64,000 nucleotides of DNA from Bettongia penicillata ogilbyi. Its lineage: Eukaryota; Chordata; Mammalia; Diprotodontia; Potoroidae. Positions within the stretch are counted from its first letter, which is position 1; the number at the start of each line of letters is the position of its first letter. The DNA is taken from positions 3,864,001 to 3,928,000 of the forward strand of contig JAJHZJ010000496.1 in NCBI GenBank assembly GCA_023548195.1, written 5' to 3'. Under the pieces are notes generated by a model. That model worked only from the letters and a program-made list of their open reading frames with translations. It was not told the DNA's origin and ran no database searches. The position numbers were made by a program, and so were the translations under genes. Of this stretch, positions 30,063 through 40,907 are shown piece after piece.

Positions 30063-30529
30063 AATAAGATCCACTGAGTCTGCGAAGACACCTATTTCAT
30101 GCTTTCTCCAACTCCCTTCTCTGTGTTTCTCATCAATGTTTAAATCATGTTTAGGGAATAATTGGACCATGGCATTCCTTAAATTATTCATTTTTAGCCA
30201 CTTGTAAAACAGTTTCAAAACAAAGAACTAATAATTAAAGGAAAGCTTTTATGGCCTTCTTATAGGTATGCATTATGAAACTAAACACTTATGCTGAAGG
30301 GTCTTTGAATTAATGAGGACAAGTTGAGTTAAAAAAAGAAATACCTCCCATTTCATTATGTGGAATAACTGCCAAAGTACTCTTTTACTGGAAAAAAAAT
30401 CTTGCAATCCCTTGAGCTGTGAAATGGAAATGAGAAAAACTATTTGGCTAAATTTTTTAAATGACCAAAGACTGCTTAAAAGTCAACTTTCTTCTAAGTC
30501 TTCCTTGATTTATTTAGCAAAAGGGGTGT
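30063..30529. other. Intergenic, no gene seen
   Basis: AT-rich; ends in a G run (30528-30540) at the L1 5' end. Confidence 0.4.
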
Positions 30530-31470
30530 GTGTGGGGGGGTGGGAAGCCAAGATGGTAGAATAAAAGGATGGACTTGCTGTAGCTCTGCCCCCGTGGCCC
30601 ATAAAATACCTTTAAAAAAATGACTGTAATCAAATTCTAGAGCAGCAGAAGCCACAAAATGACAGAGTGAAAGAGATTTCCAGCCCAAGGCAACCTGGAA
30701 GGCTGACAGGAAAGGTCTATTGCACTGGGCTTGGAGTGGAGTGCAGCACAGCCTTAGCCAAGCTGCACAGCACAGATAGGACTGGAGCAGACTTAAGGGC
30801 ACAGAATCATAGGCAGCAGCTGCAATTCTCAGATTTCTCAACCCACAAATGCCAAAGACAGTTTCAAAGGTCAGTGATAAAGCTCTTTCTTCTGGGTGAG
30901 AAGGAGTGTGGGTCTGGCCCCAGCCCTGACCCCAGGGCAGCAGCAGCCACTATGATACACCATCCATTTTTGGAGCCCTCTGTCTAAAGACCCTGAGGGA
31001 ATTGAGTGGCTAATCTAGGTCTCAGTTCTGAGTGGCAGTCTTGGGCTAAGTTGGAGCGCTGGCATGGTGGAGCTAGTGGAGACTTTGGAGAGGGAATCCT
31101 ACTTGCAGATTCTAGGAAGAAAGTACTTGTAGTTGCTCCCAGACCAGAGCGCAAGCCAAGAGAGGAATAAACTCCTCTCTTTTGATTGTGTCACTTTGGA
31201 GGAACTGAGAACTTATAGGTCCCTAGAGTATACCCTCCACTTGACAAAGGACTCAAAAGTCAAGTAACTGGTGAGGAAAATGCCCCAAAAAGGGAAAAAA
31301 TAAGACTTTAGAAGGTTACTTTCTTGGTGAAAAGGTATTTTCTTCTATTCTTTTGGAAAGGAGATTCAAAATACGTTGAAGAAAATAACACCTTTAAAAA
31401 TAGCCTAACCTAAATGGCAAAAGAGGTCCAAAAAGTCAATGAGGAGAAGAATGCTTTAAAAAAGCAGAAT
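30530..31470 (+). mobile_element. L1 5'UTR and start of ORF1
   Basis: Starts GGGGTGGGAAGCCAAGATGG, the L1 5' end signature, and runs through the 5'UTR to the ORF1 ATG at 31280. ORF1 is frameshifted almost at once in an A run (six A instead of the eight seen in the opposite copy at 32342). An internal part of the coiled coil is deleted near 31360. It stops at 31470, AAAAAGCAGAATTAG. Confidence 0.85.
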
Positions 31471-31474
31471 TAGC

Positions 31475-31650
31475 CTGATTTATTTAGCACAGGGATCCTA
31501 TTATCAAATTTAAAACATATGACATAATGATATGCTTAAAGAACCCAGAGATCTAGCTAAAAGTTAGTTGAAATAATAATTTCAGCAAAGTTACAGAATA
31601 TAAGATAAATCCACATAAATAATCAGCATTCTTATATGTAAACAAATATC
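31475..31650 (+). mobile_element. L1 ORF2 reverse-transcriptase fragment
   Basis: Reads FSKV-EYKINPHK then SAFLYVNK with a stop between, the L1 RT region near the KIN motif. It is joined directly to ORF1 text on both sides, so about 2 kb of L1 is missing or rearranged. Confidence 0.65.
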
Positions 31651-31654
31651 AGAG

Positions 31655-33055
31655 CAGTTTTCCTTGATAATTTCATGAAACAGGTTGTCTAGGTTCTTTT
31701 TTTGATCATGGCTTTCAGGTAGTCCCATAATGTTTAAATTATCTCTCCAGGATCTATTTTTCCAGGCCAGTTGTTTTTGCAATGAGATATTTCACATTGT
31801 TTTCTATTTTTTCATTCTTTTGGTTTTATTTTGTAATTTCTCGGTTTCTTATAAAGTCATTAGCTTCCATCTGCTCCATTCTAATATTTAAAGAACTATT
31901 TCCCTTCAGTGAGCTTGTGAACCTCCTTTTCCATTTGGCCCATTCTGCTTTTTAAAGCATTCTTCTCCTCATTGGCTTTTTTGAGCCTCTTTTGCCATTT
32001 GAGTTAATCTATTTTTCAAGGTGTTATTTTCTTCAGCATTTTTTGGGGGAGTCTCCTTTAGCAAGCTGTTGATTCTCTTTTCATGATTTTCTTGTATCAC
32101 TCTCATTTCTCTTCCCAATTTTTCCTCCACCTCTCTTGATTTTCAAAATTCTTTTTGAGCTCTTCCATGGCCTGAGACCATTATATGTTTTTTTTGGAGG
32201 TTTTGGATGCAGAAACCTTGACTTTTATGTCTTCCTCTGATGGTAAGCATTGCTTTTCCTCATCCAAAAGGATGGAAGAAAATACCTGTTTACCAAGAAA
32301 GTAACCTTTTATAGTTTTATTTTTTTTCTCTTTTTTAGGCATTTGCCCAGCCAGTTACTTGACTTTTGAGTCCTTTGTCAAGAGGAGGGTATACTCTTGT
32401 AAGTTTTCAGTACCTCCAAGGTGGTACAATCAAAGGAGAGGAGTTTACTCCCTTCCTGGCCTGTGCTCTGGTCTGGGAGCTACTAAAGCTTTTCTGCCCA
32501 GGATCTGCAAGTAGAATTTCCTTTCCAGAGCCTCCACCAGCTCCACCACATCAGCACTCTTTCTCATCCCAGGACCACCATTCAGGGCTAAGACCCAGAT
32601 CAGCAGCTCAATTCTCCCAGGGTCTTTAGGCAGAGGGATCCAAAAATGGATGCTGCTGCCTGGGGCCAGGGCTAGGGGAGGACTCTACTCCCTTCTTACC
32701 CAGGTGCAAATGTTTTCTCACTGACCTCTGAAACTGTCTTTGGCGTTTATGGGTTGAGGGATCTGGGAACCATAGCTGCTGCAGGAGATTCCACCCCTGA
32801 GGCCTGCTTGGTCCTGTTCCTGCTGGTACCATATGGCCAAGGGTAGGCTGGGCTCTGTGTGTTGTCCTCTGCTCCACACCCCTGGTGATAGACGTTTCTT
32901 GTCAGCGTTCTAGGCTGCCTTGGGCTGAAAATCTTTTTTACTCTGTGGCTTCTGCTGCTCTAGAATTTGTTTAGAGTAATTTTTTACCAATATTTTATGT
33001 GGGGGAAGAGCTAGAATAGGGGCATCTTTCTATTCTGCCATCTTGGTTCCACCCC
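31655..33055 (-). mobile_element. L1 5'UTR and ORF1, inverted
   Basis: On the minus strand the 5' end is at about 33055 (GGGGGTGGAACCAAGATGG), then the 5'UTR, ORF1 ATG at 32342-32340, coiled coil, and the conserved RDNLNIMGLPESHDQKKN segment near 31710. An early stop in the coiled-coil region and frameshifts make it dead. Confidence 0.88.
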
Positions 33056-33059
33056 CAAA

Positions 33060-33270
33060 ACAGACATTTTTTCAAAGAAAGAAATCCAAGCTACCAATAA
33101 TAATATGAAAAAATCTTCTAAATCATTTGTAATTATAGAAATGCAAATTAAAGCCACTTTGAGGTTCTACCCCATACTCATCAGATTGCCAAAAAGAACA
33201 ACAAAGGAAAATGATAGATGTTGGAAGGTTTGTAGGAAAAATTCACCTAGTCTCCTCCCTGTACTTATTT
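33060..33270 (+). mobile_element. L1 ORF2 3' fragment
   Basis: AATGCAAATTAAAGCCACTTTGAGG, CATCAGATTGCCAAAAAG, GGAAAATGATAGATGTTGG: the same region of L1 as 7340-7440. Confidence 0.75.
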
Positions 33271-33340
33271 CCTCTTACTGGTGCTTTCCCTCTGAGATTA
33301 CCTCCCATTTACACTGTATATATCTTGGAGATATAGGTTA

Positions 33341-33370
33341 GACAGACAGACAGACAGACATAAAGACAGG

Positions 33371-33437
<67 letters not shown>
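33341..33437 (+). repeat. (GACA)n(GATA)n microsatellite
   Basis: About five GACA units, a short interruption, then about 17 GATA units. Confidence 0.97.
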
Positions 33438-33506
33438 TATTATGTAGTAATACGTAATAGTAATAGGTAGATTACATAGATGAATGGATAGATAGACAGA
33501 TATCAA

Positions 33507-33525
33507 TATGTATGTATGTATATAT

Positions 33526-33565
<40 letters not shown>

Positions 33566-33570
33566 ACACA
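33507..33570 (+). repeat. (TATG)n(CA)n microsatellite
   Basis: TATGTATGTATG, TATATACATA, then about 20 CA units. Confidence 0.95.
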
Positions 33571-33800
33571 GATAGAGTGTTAGGCCTAAAGTCAGGAAGA
33601 CTAAATTTCAAATTTGCCTTCAAACACTTATTAGTTCAGTGACCCCAGGCAAGTCCCTTTGCCCTGTTTGCCTCAGTTTCTTCATCTGTAAAATGAACTG
33701 CAGAAGGAAGTGGCAAACCACTCCAGTATCTTTGCCAAGAAAACTCTAAATGGTGTTCCAAAGAGTCAGACCCCACTGAAAATGATTAAACAACAACGCC
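33571..33800 (+). mobile_element. CORE-SINE with RTE-type tail
   Basis: GATAGAGTGTTAGGCC head, CAAGTCCCTTTGCCC, GTGGCAAACCACTCCAGTATC, ending AAACAACAAC. Confidence 0.9.
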
Positions 33801-33809
33801 AAAGTCTTG

Positions 33810-33930
33810 TTGACTGAGAGACAGAAGTTAAGCGACATGAGCGTAGTCTCCCAGTAAGCATTAAGGACAGATTCAAACATTAGTGGTCTCATCTAAATTT
33901 AAGTCCTTCACTCTTTTCACAACACTATTC
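33810..33930 (-). mobile_element. MIR fragment
   Basis: ACAGAAGTTAAGCGACATGAG and CCAGTAAGCATTAAGGACAG are an antisense core and head. Confidence 0.5.
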
Positions 33931-34069
33931 TATAAGAAATGCATACATAAAGAAAACATCAACATTCAAAATTGCCATCTGTGATTAATTCATTCTAATC
34001 AGTTCAGTTATGATATCTGAAACCTAGATGAAGGCATAAATGAAGGACATGCTATCTCATTTCCCATCT

Positions 34070-34370
34070 ATATGCTTCTGTCTTTGCTGTCTCTCATACC
34101 TAGAATATTGTCCCTCCTCACCGCCATCTTGTTAAATCTCTAGTGTTCTTCAAAGCTCAGCTTAGGTGCTACCCCCTCTGCATCTTTCTTCATTTCCCCA
34201 AGTCATAGAGCTAGCCCCCCCAAATTACTGGACAGGTTTTTCCTTTACTTAAACATTTACAAAGTAAGTTTCTTGAGGAGAAGGATTGTTTTCATTTTAG
34301 TCTTTGGATTTCCCATGGTGGCATATAATAGGACTCTACTGAACAAATCCTTGTTGAATGTAACAATGAG
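34070..34370 (+). mobile_element. L2 3' end
   Basis: CTTCAAAGCTCAGCTTAGGTGC, TTCTTGAGGAGAAGGATTG, AACAAATCCTTGTTGAATG. Confidence 0.8.
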
Positions 34371-34520
34371 TTAAATTGTAGGTGACACAAAACAACAACA
34401 GAGTCAGTATCCGAAGAGATTTCAAGAGACTAGAGTAGAGAGCTGACACTAATAAGGTGAAACTTAACAGAGATATAGATAAAGTCCTCTTCTTGGGTTC
34501 AAAGAATCCACTTCATATAG
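34371..34520 (+). mobile_element. CR1/L3-like fragment, 5' piece
   Basis: AATAAGGTGAAACTTAACAGAG and AAAGTCCTCTTCTTGGGTTC follow the CR1/L3 3' region. The next piece is at 35110. Confidence 0.5.
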
Positions 34521-35109
34521 GAGACATATACTCTGACTCTCTTTTGGGGGAGGAGAAATTGTCTATGGGTGTAAATAATTGCGTATCATGTTGGATATTT
34601 TTTGATGTATTAATTTGTTTTGTGAGATATCCCTCCTCTCCCTTCCTCTTGTTAGAATAATTCTTTGTTATAAGGGATGATTTTGTGGGAAGGAGGAAGG
34701 AGAAGGAAATCTAAGTGATATAAAAGCATAATCAGAACATTCATAAACCTTGAACAACCACGAGCACATCAACACATACACATACACATCTTCTGATAAT
34801 TTTGGGTAGCATCAATGTTCAATAATTTTTTTTTAATATCAGTTTCCTAAGTATAGATTGGGAAGGCATGGCTAAAGAATAGTTCATGTAAAGAAAAAAA
34901 TATCTGACTGAAATTTTTTTCTTTCTTTTTTTCTTTTTTTTTTTTTTATCAGATTCAAAACCTAATATTGTTGCCTCAAAGTCAACAGGATATCATCGCA
35001 ACCAAGAAAGCTTATGTGATCAGACTGCATTTGAAGGAAGGATATGGCAAATGTACCTCAGTACTCTACCTTATTCCAGTCACATCTGTGGCATTGAGTT
35101 TGATTTATA
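34521..35109. other. Unassigned, with poly(T) tract
   Basis: 34640-34740 (TTATAAGGGATGATTTTGTGGGAAGG) resembles 8200-8260, an unnamed dispersed repeat. A T-rich run lies at 34914-34946. Confidence 0.4.
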
Positions 35110-35405
35110 TTTTAAGGAAATTGATTTTTTTAATAGAGTCAATGGAGGCCAACCAAAATGGTGATGCATCTTGAGACTACGCTGTATGAGAATTGGTGGA
35201 AGAGGGATTCTTAATCTGGGGAAGAGAAAAAAGCTCAGGGTAGATATGATATGATAGCTGTCTTCAAGTCTTTGAAGTATTGATTGTAGAGCAACATCAT
35301 TGCTTTCTCTACTCCCATTCACCTACCTAAGGACAGAAGGAAGGGGACAGGCAGGAAATTGAAGAAAGGTAGATTTCCTTTTCATATAAGGAAATGCTAT
35401 CCTAC
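35110..35405 (+). mobile_element. CR1/L3-like 3' fragment
   Basis: AGCTGTCTTCAAGTCTTTGAAG and GGAAGAGGGATTCTTAATC are CR1/L3 3'-end motifs. Confidence 0.6.
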
Positions 35406-35407
35406 TA

Positions 35408-35662
35408 TTGGGTAACTAGGTGGTACAGTGGATAGAGCACTAGATCTAGAGTTAGGAACACTCATCTTCCTGAGTTCTAACATGACCTCAGATACTTTCC
35501 AGCCTTGTGACCCTGGGCAAGTCACTTACCCCTGTTTTCTTCAGTTTCTTCATCTGTGAAATGAGCTGGAGAAAGAAATGGCAAACCACTCCAGTGTTTT
35601 TGTCAAGAAAAACCCCAAATGGGATTGTCAATAGTTAACATGACTGCAAAGTGATTGAATAT
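35408..35662 (+). mobile_element. CORE-SINE with RTE-type tail
   Basis: GGTGGTACAGTGGATAGAGC, GTGACCCTGGGCAAGTCAC, ATGGCAAACCACTCCAGTG, AACCCCAAATGGGATTG. Nearly complete. Confidence 0.93.
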
Positions 35663-35737
35663 CCTACTATTAGAACTATCCAAAAGCAGAATAAGCTACA
35701 GTAGGAAGTCATGGATTTCACATTCCTTGAGATGTTC

Positions 35738-35895
35738 ATGTGAAAAGAGCACTGACTTTGGAGCCAAGGATCTGGGTTCTAATTCCACCTACTACTTGTA
35801 TGACCTGGGGAAAATCATTTCATCTCCTTGAGCCTCAATTTCTCATCTGTAAAATGAAAAAGTTGACCAAATGGCTTCTGATGTCCTGTGATTGC
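35738..35895 (+). mobile_element. MIR fragment
   Basis: GGAGCCAAGGATCTGGGTTC, TTGAGCCTCAATTTCTCATC. Confidence 0.75.
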
Positions 35896-36114
35896 TCCTC
35901 TGACTACTTGATAGGTATGTGTTAGAAGAGAATATGGTTCAATTATATGATGGACTATATGAACTCTTAGGTTCTTCCCAACTGAGATTCCACTACCCCA
36001 TAATCATTCAGTGATCTGTTTCCTTGATGGTTCAACACATGAAGCTTATCTACATCTCAGTCATTATTTACTTCCAAATGTTAGAAAATATCATTTGAGG
36101 CTACAAAAACTTGG

Positions 36115-36285
36115 TAGAGTAGTGAAAAACAACAGAACAAAACACTGGATTTAGAGTTGAAGTGGAACTAACTGAAATCTTGACTCTGATATAAACAAGT
36201 CACTTCACCTCTATGCCTCAGTTTCCTCATTTGTAAAATGGAGAGAACCATTATGGTCCCTTCTGGTTCTAAATCTACAATCCTT
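36115..36285 (+). mobile_element. MIR fragment
   Basis: CACTGGATTTAGAGTTGAAG, TGCCTCAGTTTCCTCATTTG, CCTTCTGGTTCTAAATC. Confidence 0.75.
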
Positions 36286-36379
36286 TGGTCACCATCACCA
36301 TCAACAAACCCTTCCTGAGATCCTCCTGGGTAACGAGTGCTGCCAGACACAGCCCTGGGGACACAAATGGGTTATCAGT

Positions 36380-36500
36380 CAGTACATGAATCAACAAACG
36401 TTCATTTTACACTTATTATGTGTTTGTCATTGAGCTAAGGACTAGAGATATGAAGAAAAAGTCAAGTCCATTCTTGGCCTGCAGGAACTTCCATTCTGAT
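36380..36500 (+). repeat. Ancient L2/MIR-like module
   Basis: CAACAAACGTTCATTTTACAC, GAGCTAAGGACTAGAGATATG, GCAGGAACTTCCATTCTGATG. Confidence 0.6.
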
Positions 36501-36590
36501 GGAAAAAATGACATGTACATATCTCGACACATATAAAATTCCCACAGAGTAGAAGGTATGGTTAGAGGGCAATGCACTAGCAGCTGGAAA

Positions 36591-37449
36591 TGATGAGAGC
36601 TGGAAAGGTAGAGGAAACCCAAGACTGGAGTTCCTTGAGTAGGCCATCTGGAAAAGAATTTGGAACTCATGCATTCTTGAGGTCAAAGTGATAAAGATTT
36701 AATATCCATGTGAGTGGGCAAGAGTTCTTAGGGAACCTACAACCTTAAAGGGGTACAAATACAGTTTATGTAGGATATTCTATATATACATACATACCCA
36801 CATATATATACGTATATGTGTGCGTGTGTACATATATATATATATATATGTACACACATATATATGTATATTTATGTATATATCACATAGGTAGCAAACA
36901 TGCCACCTAGGTGATTCAGGGAAGGACTAGGGAGTGGTTAAGGAAAGGTTAGTTCTTAAAGGAATATGTACTTTTAGTATCTTCTGCTCAGGTATTTTAC
37001 CCAGAGTTCATTGGAAATAACCCAAGATGGGGTTACATAGAGGCGTAGTTTTAGGTCTGAAACATTACTAAGTCAACTAACGGTCAGGACTCACTAAGTA
37101 ATATCCAGGTTGCTCTCATCAATGTTTTATTAGACAAGATAAATGTAAGGGACTATATACATGTCTAAGTCTAGGATACATATGATGGGTCAGTGAGTAG
37201 TAAATACCATTAAGACCCAGAACATAGCCAGTTCAGCCAGTACATAGCTGGTTCAAACTAATAAATTCTATAGGAGCAGCTGGCTACTTATCAGGAGGAG
37301 AGATAATTGTTTTTGTTGGGGCAGGCTATCCTTGGGCTGGAGAGAAACTGCCTGAGACAGTGTTTGGAGGCTACGGAGAAATGTGATTTTTAGAGAGAAA
37401 TGTGAGTTTAGAATTAGGGTCCAAGAACAGGCACCCAAGAATCCCATCA
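36591..37449 (+). mobile_element. Solo LTR, family B copy 1
   Basis: TGATGAGAGCTGG to CCCATCA. It aligns along its whole length with the inverse complement of 59737-60423: GGGAACCTRCAACCTTA, GCCACCTAGG, ACCCAGAGTTCATTGG, TTCAAACTARTAAATTCTATAGG. The flanks GAAA and GAAG differ by one base. Its extra length comes mainly from a (TA)n/(TATG)n expansion at about 36775-36880. Confidence 0.8.
36775..36880 (+). repeat. (TA)n/(CATA)n microsatellite inside LTR B1
   Basis: Alternating purine-pyrimidine TATATACATACA and TATGTGTGCGTGTG blocks. LTR B2 has only a short unexpanded version here. Confidence 0.9.
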
Positions 37450-37689
37450 GAAGAACCAGACTAGAGAAAAGGGAACATATAAGAGAGATGTTGTAGCGAT
37501 AGAAATAGTAAGATTTGGCAACAGGTTGGGTGCAAGGTAAGAGTGAGGAGTTGAGCAAAGCATCAAAGCTGCACTCCTGGGTGACTGGAAGGATATGCAT
37601 TGACTCTGCTTGAAATTGCCACAAGTATGCATGCCCATGTATATGTTGACATAGCTGTGGTTGTGTCAGGTTGATGAGTGTGTCTTCCT

Positions 37690-38285
37690 ATTTCCATTCT
37701 CCAATCTATCCTCTATAAGATAACAAACCAATACTCCTAAAATATATCCCTGACTATAGTACTTCCTTACTCAGAAATGGACCCCTTTGTTGCTTGAATA
37801 AATTTAACACCTTCAGCATGGACAGCCCTCCATGGTCTGGCTTCCATCTAATTTTCCAGTCTTTATTTCATTCTGCTCCCTTCCTGCGTTTCATGTTAAT
37901 CAAACTGAGCTATTGACAAAACATGGGATTTCATCTCCCACCTCCAGACTTTTGAGGGGCTATTCCCCATGTCTGAAAGATATTCTTTCCTTTCTTAGTA
38001 GAATCCCTAGCTTTCTTCTAGGAAGGCATAGCTCAGGACCTCCCTTCTACATGGGATTCTTGAAAGTTCTTCTTATCAGCACATTCTACAACTCTTGAGA
38101 TTAATTTTGATGACTCAATGTTTATTTCTCTCTGTAGGTGCAGATAGAAGCTTCATTAGGGCAGGACTTGTTTTGCTGCTGGTGGTGGTGGTGGTGGTGG
38201 TGGTGGTGGTGGTGGTGGTGGTGGTGGTGGTGGTGGTGGTGGTGGTGGTGGTGGTGGTGGTGGTGGTGGTGGTGGTGGTGGTGGT

Positions 38286-38332
<47 letters not shown>

Positions 38333-38410
38333 TCATGACTAGCATAGTACCTTACACAGAGCAGACCCGTAATAAATATCCGTGGAATCCAATGGGGAAA
38401 AAGAAAAACC
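37690..38410 (+). mobile_element. L2 LINE 3' region carrying a microsatellite
   Basis: GGACAGCCCTCCATGGTCTGG and AGCATGGACAGCC follow L2 order. GGGCAGGACTTGTTTTGC is cut by the repeat 38180-38330, then ATAGTACCTTACACAGAGC and GTAATAAATATCC complete the L2 end. Confidence 0.75.
38180..38330 (+). repeat. (TGG)36(TG)21 compound microsatellite
   Basis: A perfect TGG tract at 38180-38287 (36 units) runs directly into a perfect TG tract to 38330. Long frames on both strands here (poly-Val, poly-Trp, poly-His, poly-Thr) are by-products. Confidence 0.98.
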
Positions 38411-38879
38411 ACATTACTTCAGTGTATTGCTGATAGTCTATTAGAAGTCTGTTTCCAAAGTTTAAAGTTCAATAATGGTTCAAAAGTTCAATGGCAGTCA
38501 AATAATAACTTCCTTATCTTTTTTTCCAAATAACAGTTTCAACAAGACAAATAAAAAGTAGAAAACAACCTTATCAGATTTCTTCACAAACTGGCTTTGT
38601 GGAAAGGTCATCTATTGGGTATAAACTCAGAAGCAGGCCAATCATCACACCAAAGAGCTGAGCTGAGTTGGCAATTTTTGAATTGTATTTAAATTGCAAA
38701 TTAAAGCAATATTTAGCTTCTTTTTCATTTTCAAACATGACGATTCTAATTTTTCTGAGCAGAAGCATAGTTGGACCTAAACTTTTCACCTGTGTGTTTT
38801 CAGACTTGGCCTGAAAGCTACAATATGTAGCACAAAATGAGATTTAAACCACAGGCTTTCTCTAGTACGAACACAGGTT
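38411..38879. other. Intergenic, no gene seen
   Basis: AT-rich; no repeat identified. Confidence 0.4.
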
Positions 38880-39300
38880 TTTCTTTTCTTTTCTTTTTTT
38901 CAATTGTTTATTTTTTACATTACCTAAAAAAAAATTGTATTCCAAATTCTCTCCCTCATTTTATCCCCTCCCTTACAATGAGAAGGCAAGCAACATGATG
39001 TCAGTTACATGTGTGAAATCATACAAAAAATATTTCCATATTATCCATTTGCAAAAAAAAGTTAAGAAAAAGAAAGTGAAACAATTATACTCTCAGTTCT
39101 CTCTCTGGGGGTGGATACCCTTTTTCATTATGAGTCCTTTAGAATAGACCTGGATCATTGTCTTCATCGGAGTAGTTAAGATTTTCACCATTTGATCACT
39201 GCTACAGTATTAATGATTGCGTATAATGGTCTCCTGGTTCTGTTTATTTCACTTTGTATCAATTCATATAGATTTTCCCAGTTTTTCTGAAACCATTCTC
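38880..39300 (-). mobile_element. L1 3' end, stack copy 1
   Basis: Poly(T) side, CAATTGTTTATTTTTTACATT, CAGTTCTCTCTCTGGGGGTGG, GGTTCTGTTTATTTCACTTTG. 5' truncated. Confidence 0.85.
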
Positions 39301-39309
39301 CCTATCATT

Positions 39310-39784
39310 TATTTTTTTTTTATAATTTTAAAATTTATTTTTAGTTCTCAACATTCAGTTCCACAGACTTTTGAGTTTTAAAATTTCTCTTCCTCCCTCT
39401 CCTCCCTCCTCCCCAAGACAGTACGAAATCTGATACAGGCTCTACATATACATTCGTATTAAATGTATTTTGACATTAGTCATGTTGTAAAGAATTATAA
39501 CCAACGGAAGGAACCATGAGAAAAAAGAAACAAAACAATAGAAAGAAGAAAGAGCAAATAGCATGCTTTGATCTGCATTCAAACTCCATAGTTCTTTCTC
39601 TGGATGTGGGCATCATGAGTCTTTTGGAGTTGTCTTAGAACCTTGCATTGCTGAGAAGGGCTAAGTCTATCAAAGTGAGTCATCGCAATATGTGTCTGTA
39701 ACTGTGTACAATGTTCTCCTGGTTCTTATCCCCTTATTCAGCATCAGTTCATGTAAGTTTTTCCAGGTTTTTCTGAAATCTGAC
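39310..39784 (-). mobile_element. L1 3' end, stack copy 2
   Basis: Again begins at the L1 tail (TTATTTTTAGTTCTCAACATTC) and runs to TTTTTCCAGGTTTTTCTGAAATC. Confidence 0.85.
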
Positions 39785-40081
39785 TGCTCATTTATTTTTT
39801 CATATATATAATTATTTGTTTTCAGTTTTCAACAACCACTTCCATAACTTTAAAATTTTGTCCTCCTCCCTTCCCCATGAAAGCATGCGATCTTATATGG
39901 ATTCTACACATGCATTCTTATTAAACACATTTCCATTTTGGCCATGTTGCATAGAAGAATTAAAATGAATGGGAGAAACCAGGAGAAAAACCAAACCAAA
40001 ACAAAATGTAACAAAAAAGAAAATGCTCTGCTTCATTCTCCGTTCTGACTCTATAGTTCTTTCTCATTTTGCATCATGAGT

Positions 40082-40446
40082 TGTAGCAGACGGCCTGCAT
40101 CCCCACACGGCTCGGTAATGTGGTGTAAAAAAAAGACACTGGAGGCGAGAGAAGACCAACTCCATTTATTGATCTGAGGGTCAGGGTATTTATAGACAGA
40201 AACTGCAAGCCTACTTGACAGTCTGCTCCTTTTCTGCCCTAGTGATTTAATCAGTCTTATCTTAAAGACTGTGAGCCTAGAGGGCATCTATTTTACATAT
40301 CTCTTGTTTTCTGTGGTTCTCTTGTTTGTCTCACAGGAATCAGCAACATCTGGGGGCAAGGAGAGCCATTCCGGATGATAAGGAGCACGGTCTCAAAGAA
40401 CAGGTTCCCTGATCTTGTCAACTGCACTACACCCTGGCCCTCAGCA
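40082..40446 (-). repeat. ERV 3' LTR (365 bp)
   Basis: Minus strand: starts TGCTGAGGGCCAGGG, has CAATAAATGGAGTTGG as poly(A) region near 40170, ends GTCTGCTACA. Confidence 0.82.
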
Positions 40447-40465
40447 ATTCTCCCTTTCTTTTGTT
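40447..40465 (-). promoter_or_regulatory. ERV polypurine tract
   Basis: Minus strand AAAAGAAAGGGAGAAT lies directly before the 3' LTR, where retroviruses prime plus-strand synthesis. It fixes the element's orientation. Confidence 0.8.
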
Positions 40466-40768
40466 GTAAATGGAGATAAGGTACTTGGCTTTGAAAAGCT
40501 ATTCCAAGAGAAGGCACCTCTGAATAGGTGGCCATACGGAGAAACAAAGGGACAGAGGTAAGGACAGAGGTAATATAGATATGAGCTAATGGAACAGGGA
40601 TGCAAAGGGATTTGTATTAGCAACATAATCCCAAATCATGCTGCTTTCAGCTTCCTGGGGGTCAAGATTTCCCTGGGAGGCCTGATCTATAAATCATATA
40701 TGGTAGCATTATAATGGAGAGGAATAACACAAATGGAAATGAACTTATAATCACATCTCATGAACAAT

Positions 40769-40907
40769 CTTGTTTGTCTCTCAGGGACAGCAACATCTGG
40801 GGGGCATGGAGAGCCATTCTGGATGATAATAAGCACAGTCTCAAAGAACAGTTTCCCGGAAGGTCTATCCTGATCTTGTCAACCGCACTCCACCCTGACC
40901 CTCAACA
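40769..40907 (-). repeat. ERV 5' LTR, U3 part only
   Basis: Matches 40321-40446 (GCAACATCTGGGGG, GAGAGCCATTC, GATCTTGTCAAC) at high identity with a short indel. R and U5 are deleted. Confidence 0.85.

Larger units (their letters stand above)
40082..40907 (-). mobile_element. Internally deleted endogenous retrovirus
   Basis: 826 bp bounded by TG/CA termini and a 6-bp target duplication: ATGAGT at 40076-40081 and AAGAGT at 40908-40913, one mismatch. On the minus strand it reads: partial 5' LTR (40907-40769), about 300 bp of internal sequence, polypurine tract, complete 3' LTR (40446-40082). No intact gag, pol or env frame remains. Confidence 0.85.

Noticed and set aside
33309..33623. 104-codon minus-strand frame with Cys-Val and Ile-Tyr-Leu-Ser repeats
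   Set aside because: Derived from the GATA and CA microsatellites.
38115..38433. Long frames of poly-Val, poly-Trp, poly-His, poly-Thr
   Set aside because: Translations of the (TGG)n(TG)n microsatellite; no other coding signal.
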